Below are positions 1 to 5,535 of a stretch of 20,073 nucleotides of DNA, piece after piece. Under the pieces are notes generated by a model. It searched no databases, was not told the origin of the DNA, and saw only the letters and a list, made by a program, of their open reading frames with translations. Numbering within the stretch: the stretch's first letter is position 1; each line of letters begins with the position of its first letter. Location of the stretch: assembly GCA_016866815.1 (NCBI GenBank), contig VGKZ01000007.1:1-20073 (forward strand). The letters are read 5' to 3'. The DNA comes from Candidatus Peregrinibacteria bacterium. Its GTDB lineage: Bacteria > Patescibacteriota > Gracilibacteria > Peribacterales > Peribacteraceae. The position numbers and the translations under genes are program-made.

Positions 1-157
1 CCTCTGCGGAGAGGACAATATCTTTCGATACCGCGCTCTCATCGGCAAATTTCTCCGGCATCAGCCACCGCATGCCCGACTGTGTGAGCATGTAGACAAG
101 CGCAAAGATAATCGCAAACTGGAGAAAGGAACCTTTTCTTACAGACGCATCAGACAT
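1..157 (-). CDS. yidC: YidC/Oxa1-like membrane protein insertase, N-terminal part (runs off window)
   Basis: Only the first 52 codons are visible, read leftward from an ATG at 155-157. The peptide starts MSDASVRKGSFLQFAIIFAL and has one clear hydrophobic segment (about residues 11-27) followed by a charged, periplasm-like stretch. This matches the N-terminal anchor of YidC, the insertase that folds and inserts inner-membrane proteins with or without SecYEG. The main argument is context: the gene starts 46 nt after the end of rnpA on the same strand, and rnpA-(yidD)-yidC is a widely conserved order. No yidD lies between them. The conserved insertase core is outside the window, so the call rests on synteny and topology. 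Another small membrane protein cannot be excluded. Confidence 0.6.
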   Translation of the reverse strand, partial: MSDASVRKGSFLQFAIIFALVYMLTQSGMRWLMPEKFADESAVSKDIVLSAE

Positions 158-203
158 AGGGAAATCGGAAGATTTCGGAGATCCGCACTACCATACACGA
201 AGA

Positions 204-572
204 TCACCCCCTGCGCTTCAGAAGGGCGAGAAACATGCCGGCATCTGCCGCTATATCGGCAAAATCACAGGTCATACTGGCTGGCCTCGGCGTCATCAGC
301 ACCTGCACGGCAGGCAGGCCTACGCACTGGGCAAGACTGAGACGCAACGCTTCCCTGCAACGCCTCCGCATCCGGTTTCTCTTCACTGCGGATGCATCCA
401 GTCTTGAAGAAGCGAACGTGCCAAGGTAGAAAGCCCCCGGCTTGGGCGGAGCAGAGAGGTTTTTGGGGTGCCCCATGATGAACCGGATCGTCATGGTTTT
501 ACCGTTCCAGCGCTCGCCCTTGCTCAGGACCAACTCATTGACTTTGCGCCCGCGCAAACGGGAGAGATGCAT
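204..572 (-). CDS. rnpA: Ribonuclease P protein component
   Basis: This is the 122-residue protein subunit of RNase P, which binds the catalytic RNA and helps it remove 5' leaders from pre-tRNAs. The family's arginine-rich RNR signature is visible at residues 62-73 (AVKRNRMRRRCR), preceded by the usual beta strands (KTMTIRFIMG, GAFYLGTFAS). The length is normal for RnpA (110-130 aa). I chose ATG 572 because homology begins there (LRGRKVNELVLSKGERW corresponds to the F-x-x-V-x-x-x-G region). An in-frame extension to 659 would be read from low-complexity AT-rich DNA. The gene is probably cotranscribed with the yidC-like gene downstream. The usual upstream partner rpmH (L34) is absent: the 150 nt upstream on this strand contain no L34-like ORF. 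Confidence 0.88.
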   Translation of the reverse strand: MHLSRLRGRKVNELVLSKGERWNGKTMTIRFIMGHPKNLSAPPKPGAFYLGTFASSRLDASAVKRNRMRRRCREALRLSLAQCVGLPAVQVLMTPRPASMTCDFADIAADAGMFLALLKRRG

Positions 573-723
573 GCGAATGCAGATGGAAGAATTCGGAAGT
601 ATGAATGACGAATATGCCCACAATACTACAGTTTTCTGCATGAATAACACGGAGTTCATTATTCTTCATTCTGCATTCATTATTCTTAAGTATTCTGCCG
701 TTCTCCACTACACTCCACCCATC
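573..723. repeat. AT-rich intergenic spacer with short degenerate direct repeats
   Basis: This spacer separates divergent rnpA (-) and gatC (+). TTCATTATTCTT occurs twice, at 655-666 and 676-687 (period 21), and related strings (ATGAATGACGAATA, GCATGAATAAC) lie just before. No rpmH and no convincing promoter hexamers could be placed on either strand. It resembles the other low-complexity patches in the window in being short, imperfectly repetitive and outside genes. Confidence 0.5.
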
Positions 724-1026
724 ATGACCGCTCTGACCGCTGACCAAGTCCGGCACATCGCAAAACTTGCACGTCTGAACCTGAAAGAAGGGGAAGAGGA
801 GAAATTTGCGAAAGAACTGTCGGCGATTCTCACATACATCGATGCGCTGCAGAAAGTGAATACGAAGAGCGCCGAAGCTACCGCACAGATCACCGGACTC
901 GAAAGCATCTTCCGCGAGGACCGTATACGCACGGACAACGTCCAGCCCGATGCGTTGCTTGCCACAAGCCCGCTGCCCATCATCGATCACCAAATTCAGA
1001 CGCCGTCCGCCCACGGAAGTACGTGA
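724..1026 (+). CDS. gatC: Asp-tRNA(Asn)/Glu-tRNA(Gln) amidotransferase subunit C
   Basis: This 100-residue protein is the small subunit of GatCAB, which converts misacylated Glu-tRNA(Gln) and Asp-tRNA(Asn) to Gln- and Asn-tRNA. The family pattern is plain: an N-terminal LTADQVRHIAKLARLNLKEGE helix (about residues 3-22), a second helix ending ILTYIDALQKVNT, then FREDRIRTDNVQPDALLATS, which wraps around GatA. The start at 724 is the first ATG in register with the family; the frame stays open upstream to 442, but that part is not GatC-like. There is no Shine-Dalgarno; the ATG follows a C-rich stretch (CTACACTCCACCCATC). gatA follows after 79 nt on the same strand. The TGA stop lies at the beginning of a GTGA-rich palindromic repeat. 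Confidence 0.92.
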   Translation: MTALTADQVRHIAKLARLNLKEGEEEKFAKELSAILTYIDALQKVNTKSAEATAQITGLESIFREDRIRTDNVQPDALLATSPLPIIDHQIQTPSAHGST

Positions 1027-1064
1027 CTCGTGATCGGTGATTCGTGATACGGATCACGAATCAC
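1024..1064. repeat. GTGATTCGTGAT palindromic repeat between gatC and gatA
   Basis: A perfect 12-bp inverted repeat, GTGATTCGTGAT (1037-1048) and ATCACGAATCAC (1053-1064), has a 4-nt ACGG loop. It is preceded by a degenerate direct copy (GTGACTCGTGATCG, 1023-1036). The gatC stop TGA (1024-1026) is the first TGA of the repeat. There is no T-tract, so a classical terminator is unlikely in this gatC-gatA unit. A sister element lies at 14821-14876. Confidence 0.8.
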
Positions 1065-1105
1065 TAGGAACGAATAACGACGCTTCTGACCACCTATCAA
1101 CTCTC

Positions 1106-2563
1106 ATGTCGCTCCACGCACTCACAATCACAGAGGCCCACGAAAAACTCCGGAAAAAAGAAATTTCCTGCGAGGAACTGACGCGCTCATGCCTGGAACG
1201 CATAGAGAAGGTGGATGGCGCACTGAATGCCGTCGTGTATAGGAATTTTGACAGAGCCCTATTAGAAGCCAAAAAAATAGATTCGGAAGGAAAGTTTTCT
1301 TCACCGCTTGCAGGAATCCCTTATCTGGCCAAGGACGTCTACTGCGAAGAAGGCGTACCCACCACAGCCTGCAGCAACGTGCTACGAAGCAAAGATTACG
1401 TGCCTCCGTTTGACTCCACGACAACCAAGCGACTGAAGGCCGCCGGAGCCATCTCCATCGGAAAGACGAACACCGACGAATTCACCATGGGTGCTTCCAC
1501 GGAAACATCCTGTTACGGCGTTACACGGAACCCGTGGGACACCAAGAGAGTGGCAGGAGGATCATCCGGCGGAAGCGCCGCAGCCGTCGCCGCCGATGAA
1601 TGTATCTTCGCTCTCGGCACCGATACCGGCGGCTCCATCCGGCAACCCGCAGCGTTCTGTGGCCTCACCGGTATCCGCCCGACCTACGGCCGCACCAGCC
1701 GGTACGGCGTCATGAGCATGGCGAGTAGTCTGGATACCATCGGCCCGATGTGTAAGAACGTCGAGGACCTTGCAATTGTTCTCCAGGCGATAGCGGGAGC
1801 CGACCCTCTGGACGGAACAACCGGAAAGAAACCTGTTCCCGATTACACGAAGGCACTGACCGGAAACGTGAAGGGAATGAAGATCGGTCTTCCGAAGGAG
1901 TACTTCGCGGACGGCATGAACGAAGAAATCCGTGCATCGGTGATGAATGCAGCAGACGTTTTCAAAAAACTCGGTGCGACCATCGTTGATATCTCGCTCC
2001 CGCACACGGCATACGCAACACCGTGCTACTACGTGCTCTGCCCCTGCGAAGTGAGCTCCAACATGGCCCGCTACGACGGCATACGCTACGGACACACGGT
2101 GAAGAATGCAGAGAACCTGGTCGATTACTATCACAGAGCCCGCAGCGAAGGCTTCGGCAATGAAGTGAAGCGCCGCATCATGATAGGAACGTACGCCCTC
2201 TCCGCAGGATACTACGACGCCTACTACCGCCAGGCGCAGAAAGTACGCACGCTGATCTCCCGTGATTTTGCGGAGGCGTACAAGACTGTCGACGTCATCA
2301 TCGCACCGGTCACTCCCGGCACAGCATTCACCGTCGGCGCGCATGAATCCGATCCCGTCGCTATGTACCTCGAGGATATTTTCCTCAGCCCGCAGGTCAT
2401 GGCCGGCATTCCGGCCCTCTCGGTGCCGTGTGGTTTTGCGAAGAACAGCATGCCTCTCGGTCTGCAGATCATGGGGCCGCAGTGGGGCGAAGAAACTGTG
2501 TTGAGGGTTGCAGATGCGTACGAAAAATCTGCGGGCTTCGCGGGAAAGAAACCAGCACTGTGA
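1106..2563 (+). CDS. gatA: Asp-tRNA(Asn)/Glu-tRNA(Gln) amidotransferase subunit A (amidase)
   Basis: This 485-residue amidase-signature enzyme hydrolyses glutamine and channels ammonia to GatB within GatCAB. The Ser-cisSer-Lys machinery is visible: Lys76 in AGIPYLAKDVYC, cis-Ser153 in GGSSGGSAAA, and nucleophile Ser177 in GTDTGGSIRQPAAFCG, with the family's 24-residue spacing between the serines. The C-terminal part (SPQVMAGIPALSVPCGF, PLGLQIMGPQWGEETVL) is also canonical, and the length matches typical GatA. ATG 1106 gives MSLHALTITEAHEKL, the usual N-terminus; the frame is open further upstream but reads through the palindromic repeat. gatB is not adjacent and must lie elsewhere. The stop is 6 nt from that of a convergent unknown gene. 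Confidence 0.95.
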   Translation: MSLHALTITEAHEKLRKKEISCEELTRSCLERIEKVDGALNAVVYRNFDRALLEAKKIDSEGKFSSPLAGIPYLAKDVYCEEGVPTTACSNVLRSKDYVPPFDSTTTKRLKAAGAISIGKTNTDEFTMGASTETSCYGVTRNPWDTKRVAGGSSGGSAAAVAADECIFALGTDTGGSIRQPAAFCGLTGIRPTYGRTSRYGVMSMASSLDTIGPMCKNVEDLAIVLQAIAGADPLDGTTGKKPVPDYTKALTGNVKGMKIGLPKEYFADGMNEEIRASVMNAADVFKKLGATIVDISLPHTAYATPCYYVLCPCEVSSNMARYDGIRYGHTVKNAENLVDYYHRARSEGFGNEVKRRIMIGTYALSAGYYDAYYRQAQKVRTLISRDFAEAYKTVDVIIAPVTPGTAFTVGAHESDPVAMYLEDIFLSPQVMAGIPALSVPCGFAKNSMPLGLQIMGPQWGEETVLRVADAYEKSAGFAGKKPAL

Positions 2564-2569
2564 AGACGA

Positions 2570-2875
2570 TCACGCGGTAGCTTCTGTCGAGTGTGCCGAT
2601 GTTGCTTGCGTCACAAAGGCTCTAAGAGCAGCAGTCACGTCTGCTTTCGCATCCGCTCTCTGTCGATAATCGGACCCATTCACAAGAACTTCCCGGGCTG
2701 CGCTCAACGCATCCTGAATGAGCTCATACATTCTTGCATCACTCTCAGGCCGACACGCAATGACCTGTGCTGCAATGTGATCCTCCACCTCCCTTGGAAT
2801 CAAAACATCACTCATTCTCATGGAAGAGCACGCCCGGAATACTGCCCCGGTGACATTCGCATTATGAAGAGCCAT
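2570..2875 (-). CDS. Unrecognised small protein (101 aa)
   Basis: I do not recognise this protein. It is soluble-looking, with acidic and alanine-rich helices in the C-terminal two thirds (VEDHIAAQVIACRPESDARM, ELIQDALSAAREVLV, ADAKADVTAALRAFVTQA) and no membrane segment. The codon pattern is more protein-like on this strand than on the opposite one. The start is uncertain: ATG 2875 gives 101 aa, but internal ATGs at 2821 and 2815 (MSDVLIPREVEDHI) would give a more natural N-terminus of about 81-83 aa. A TATAAT on the minus strand at 2960-2965 could serve as its -10 box. It ends 6 nt from the gatA stop, in convergent orientation. It could be a host-specific orphan. Confidence 0.55.
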   Translation of the reverse strand: MALHNANVTGAVFRACSSMRMSDVLIPREVEDHIAAQVIACRPESDARMYELIQDALSAAREVLVNGSDYRQRADAKADVTAALRAFVTQATSAHSTEATA

Positions 2876-2982
2876 GCGCGGAGCATAGGGAAAAATGCAA
2901 CAATGGCAAAGCCGAACGAATAGAGATATGGCAAAGTGCTTAAAATGCCAATTCAGATGATTATATGTTGTTAAATTAATAC

Positions 2983-3011
2983 TTGCATAATATAAAATAT
3001 TATTTTATAAT
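2983..3011 (+). promoter_or_regulatory. Sigma70-type promoter for the 3038 gene
   Basis: TTGCAT (2983-2988) and a perfect TATAAT (3006-3011) are separated by 17 bp in a strongly AT-rich stretch (about 2935-3018). Transcription would begin near A3019, giving a leader of only about 19 nt (CTACCCCTACTTCC before the ATG) without a Shine-Dalgarno. A minus-strand TATAAT at 2960-2965 suggests the spacer holds divergent promoters. Confidence 0.6.
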
Positions 3012-3037
3012 TATATTTACTACCTACCCCTACTTCC

Positions 3038-3415
3038 ATGGCTGAAAGTCGCAATCCAGACATCGACGCCGCTCAGGACCTCCTAGAGGAGGCTGAAGCT
3101 ATTCCCAATGTGGTCACGAGTGCGCGTGCTCTATTTGCTATCGCCGAAAACATCTTGGGCTCGCCGGACTTCGGTGGAGCACTGAATGACGGTCGCGCGC
3201 CGAGTGTTCTCCGCCGCATCACCGATGATCTCGAAGGTATGCTCGAAACGAATGATGGTCTCCCCGATGAGCTTGCGGCGGAAATCCGCGCAAATATTTT
3301 CACCATCGATGCTCGGTTGCAGCGAATCGATACTGCAGCGAAAAAGACGGAAATATTGCAACGCAATGTGCGCGACTCGCAAGGTGAATTCACCGCTTTT
3401 CAGAGATCTGCGTAA
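3038..3415 (+). CDS. Unrecognised helical protein (125 aa)
   Basis: I do not recognise a family. The 125-residue product is acidic, soluble and almost entirely predicted helical: DAAQDLLEEAEAI near the N-terminus, SARALFAIAENIL, VLRRITDDLEGMLE, then a long C-terminal helix with heptad-like spacing (IRANIFTIDARLQRIDTAAK). There is no signal peptide or membrane segment. ATG 3038 is well supported, because a TTGCAT-17-TATAAT promoter sits just upstream and the N-terminus MAESRNPDIDAAQ is natural. Its stop is only 2 nt from the stop of the convergent 3418-3861 gene. It may be a structural or adaptor-like helical protein, but no function can be assigned. Confidence 0.65.
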   Translation: MAESRNPDIDAAQDLLEEAEAIPNVVTSARALFAIAENILGSPDFGGALNDGRAPSVLRRITDDLEGMLETNDGLPDELAAEIRANIFTIDARLQRIDTAAKKTEILQRNVRDSQGEFTAFQRSA

Positions 3416-3417
3416 GC

Positions 3418-3861
3418 TCAGAGGTGCTGTACAGACTTCAGGCACTGCAGGAGCGTCAGCTCCTGCATTTGCCATATGGCACGGGAAACAGCGTTTCTTC
3501 CGGCGATCATCGCCTCCCCCGGACTGGAGACAACGGGCTGGCGCGGAGCCCACTCCTGCAACGTCTGCCTCTGAAAACCCTGATGATCTTTCTCCAATGC
3601 AGTGATGAGATGCGGATGCTCATGAAGAGCACGCAGCAACTGCGTTCGCTCCAGAAAAAATGCAGCACGCAGGTGAAGCGACTCCGGAATATACGCCTGC
3701 AACTCCTCGGCACTCGCCACATCAGGTATCTGCAAAAGCTCAAGATGCCTCCAGAGAAAATGCATCACCTCCTGCGGCGGTCCGCTGACCTGAACGTCGC
3801 AACTCAGCTCCGTCGCATCGAAAAATGCAATCTTTGCCTCAGGAATAGTAAGACGCGTCAT
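3418..3861 (-). CDS. Unrecognised protein (147 aa)
   Basis: I do not recognise a family. The N-terminal third has alternating strands (MTRLTIPEAKIAFFDATELS, CDVQVSGPP). It is followed by amphipathic helices rich in Leu, Glu and His (VMHFLWRHLELLQIP, LHLRAAFFLERTQLLRALHE, HLITALEKDHQGFQRQTLQE) and a hydrophobic C-terminal helix (AIWQMQELTLLQCLKSV). There is no signal peptide. The start ATG 3861 follows an AT-rich leader without a Shine-Dalgarno. The gene converges on the 3038 gene with a 2-nt gap. The opposite strand is also open here (3424-3933) but is Arg/Leu-rich and shadow-like, so the minus strand is preferred. Confidence 0.62.
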   Translation of the reverse strand: MTRLTIPEAKIAFFDATELSCDVQVSGPPQEVMHFLWRHLELLQIPDVASAEELQAYIPESLHLRAAFFLERTQLLRALHEHPHLITALEKDHQGFQRQTLQEWAPRQPVVSSPGEAMIAGRNAVSRAIWQMQELTLLQCLKSVQHL

Positions 3862-3970
3862 AGAAATAAATGTATCTTTGCAATAAGAAGAAATAAAGTA
3901 AATGATTCTCTTTTTGGCTATTTGAAATACTAAATCCGTATGAAAATTATGTGAATGTGTCAGAAATATT

Positions 3971-3998
3971 TTGACTATTTAAATAAATATATTATAAT
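3971..3998 (+). promoter_or_regulatory. Strong sigma70-type promoter
   Basis: TTGACT (3971-3976) and a perfect TATAAT (3993-3998) are separated by 16 bp of pure A/T-type sequence. The predicted start is near 4005, exactly where the ORF remnant at 4007-4174 opens. It is the best-matching promoter in the window, yet no intact gene follows for more than 300 bp before tRNA-Asp. Confidence 0.6.
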
Positions 3999-4006
3999 AT
4001 AATTAG

Positions 4007-4174
4007 AGAATACTACGAGAAAAGCTCTGCTATACCGGGTTCTTAGAGCCTTGTATTCCGGCAGATGTATCGCTTGTACATCCGCTCAATCATTCCCCTC
4101 ACGCAAGTGTGGAAGGTATGTGGGACAAGATCCTCGGTCACGGAGGAAGACGAGATATTCTCGTAGACCGTTAG
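4007..4174 (+). pseudogene. Startless ORF remnant or possible short RNA
   Basis: After an in-frame TAG at 4004-4006 this frame stays open for 55 codons to a TAG at 4172-4174. The end reads like a genuine protein C-terminus: PLNHSPHASVEGMWDKILGH followed by GGRRDILVDR. No ATG occurs until Met in GMWDKI near the end, so a full-length start is missing; a GTG or other rare start is possible but unsupported. A strong promoter ends 9 nt upstream. I read it as the 3' fragment of a gene whose 5' part was lost. Alternatively the transcript is a small RNA, since ACGAGA-TAT-TCTCGT near the end can form a 6-bp hairpin. The family is not recognised. Confidence 0.35.
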
Positions 4175-4337
4175 TCCATTGAGACCTTCATAAACAGATT
4201 TTTACAGTCAAAAAAGCATCGCAGCAGGGATTTTCTGACAGGTATTTCGTTGTTTCATGCTGAAAATACTGGTAGCGTTCCCCTGACATCTGGAAACGGT
4301 GGTGAGCGGTGACAGTGTTTCTTGGTGTCGAGAAAAA

Positions 4338-4414
4338 GGGGTTGTAGCTCAGTTGGTTAGAGCGTCCGCCTGTCACGCGGAAGGTCGCGGGTTCAAGTCC
4401 CGTCAGCCCCGCCA
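4338..4414 (+). tRNA. tRNA-Asp (GTC)
   Basis: A complete cloverleaf is visible. The acceptor stem pairs GGGGTTG with CAGCCCC (one G-U pair), followed by discriminator G and an encoded CCA (4412-4414). The D arm is AGCTCAGTTGGTTAGAGC, the anticodon loop CTGTCAC gives anticodon GTC (Asp), and the T arm is CGGGTTCAAGTCCCG. The 3' 12 nt, including CCA, are shared with the 3' end of the convergent exchanger gene on the other strand. It supplies Asp-tRNA(Asp); the GatCAB complex acts on other tRNAs. Confidence 0.97.
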
Positions 4415-5398
4415 CGCCAAATACGCAACGTATGCCGCATACGCCGCGAGCATCATGATGCCGTCGAGACGTTCGATGACATGGTTCTGCCTCTGCTTCC
4501 AGAAGAGGAGACGACGGTGGACGAAACCCGTGTGTACGGCAAAGAACAGTAGCAGCGTTGCCGCCACCGTCACGAGCAAATCCACATTCATCTCCGGCCG
4601 GAACGGCAGCGGCGCAATGACAGAGCTCACACCGAGGATCCAGAAAATATTGAAGATATTGCTGCCGACGATATTGCCGACCGCGATGTCTGCCCGGCCT
4701 TTTCTGGCAGCCACGACGGACGTGGCTAATTCCGGCAACGATGTACCGACGGCGACGATGGTGAGACCGACGAGTGCCTGCGAGATGCCGAGTGCTGCGG
4801 CGATGGTCACTGCTCCGTCCACGGTCAGCTTGCCGCCGCCGACCAAGAGCGCAAGACCCGCAAGCACGAAGCCGCACGAAGACCAGAAACCGCGGACGCG
4901 GATGCCCTCGTCCTCTGAGGCAGGATCCGCCTTGCGCATGGCCGCGATGTACCACAAAAAGATGAAGAAAAATGCGATCAACGTGCACCCTTCGGAGCGG
5001 CTGAGTTCCGCTACTCCATACCCATCGAGGAGCGTGTCGTTCGCCATGAAGAGCAGAACGACGGATGCCAGGAGAGCGAACGGGATTTCCTTCCAGACCG
5101 TAGATGTCTGTACGGCGATAGAGGTGATGCAAGAGGAAACGCCGAGAATCAGGAGAATATTCGCGATATTGCTTCCGACCACGTTGCCGATGGCGATCTC
5201 CGTGGCACCGGAAAGGCTGCTGGTCACATTCACCACCAGCTCCGGCATCGATGTACCGAATGCGACGACGGTGAGGCCGATCGTCAGATCCGAGACCCCC
5301 ACGCGCTTGGCAAGTGAAGCGGCGCCGTCCACAAGGAAATCGGCACCCTTTACCAGGACACCGAGGCCGACGATCAGGAAGACGAAAGCGAGAATCAT
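4403..5398 (-). CDS. Calcium/sodium antiporter, YrbG-like (CaCA family)
   Basis: This 331-residue membrane protein has the two inverted alpha-repeats of the Ca2+/cation antiporter superfamily. Repeat 1 carries GTSMPEL (48-54) and GNVVGSNIAN (71-80); repeat 2 carries GTSLPEL (218-224) and GNIVGSNIFN (241-250). The acidic Glu in each GTSxPE motif binds the cation. About ten hydrophobic segments are present, with a charged loop near 155-170 between the halves. It most likely extrudes Ca2+ in exchange for Na+. ATG 5398 gives MILAFVFLIVGLGVLVKGAD, the normal family N-terminus; an in-frame extension to 5485 adds a Cys/Arg-rich non-homologous stretch. The last codons and TGA overlap the 3' end of tRNA-Asp on the opposite strand. 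Confidence 0.92.
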   Translation of the reverse strand: MILAFVFLIVGLGVLVKGADFLVDGAASLAKRVGVSDLTIGLTVVAFGTSMPELVVNVTSSLSGATEIAIGNVVGSNIANILLILGVSSCITSIAVQTSTVWKEIPFALLASVVLLFMANDTLLDGYGVAELSRSEGCTLIAFFFIFLWYIAAMRKADPASEDEGIRVRGFWSSCGFVLAGLALLVGGGKLTVDGAVTIAAALGISQALVGLTIVAVGTSLPELATSVVAARKGRADIAVGNIVGSNIFNIFWILGVSSVIAPLPFRPEMNVDLLVTVAATLLLFFAVHTGFVHRRLLFWKQRQNHVIERLDGIMMLAAYAAYVAYLAWRG

Positions 5399-5535
5399 TG
5401 TGCGGCATACTAACCGCTTTTTTCGTTTTGTGCGAGGGTTGCAATGTCCGAAACACAAACAAGAAGACATCGCCATTTCTGTCACAGAGTTATTTTAAAA
5501 GCGCTGCTTCGGAGAGATGTGTGTATCATGACTCC

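Larger units (their letters stand above)
3862..4337. other. 476-bp spacer before tRNA-Asp: AT-rich promoter region plus ORF remnant
   Basis: No complete gene was found. 3862-4005 is very AT-rich and carries a strong rightward promoter (3971-3998) and the leader of the minus-strand 3861 gene. 4007-4174 holds a startless but protein-like reading frame, listed separately. 4175-4337 returns to average composition and directly precedes tRNA-Asp; only a weak TTGAGA-17-TTACAG pair could be seen there as a tRNA promoter. Confidence 0.5.

Noticed and set aside
442..723. In-frame upstream extension of gatC
   Set aside because: The extra residues show no GatC similarity, are antisense to rnpA and come from AT-rich repeats. 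Family homology starts at ATG 724.
1562..2344. 260-codon minus-strand frame inside gatA
   Set aside because: Shadow of a fully conserved gatA; composition is Arg/Cys/Asp-biased with no family match.
4188..5462. Long minus-strand frame of about 424 codons and a long plus-strand frame (4299-5498) over the antiporter gene
   Set aside because: Both are Arg/Ser/Pro-rich shadows of the clear CaCA antiporter frame and run through tRNA-Asp.
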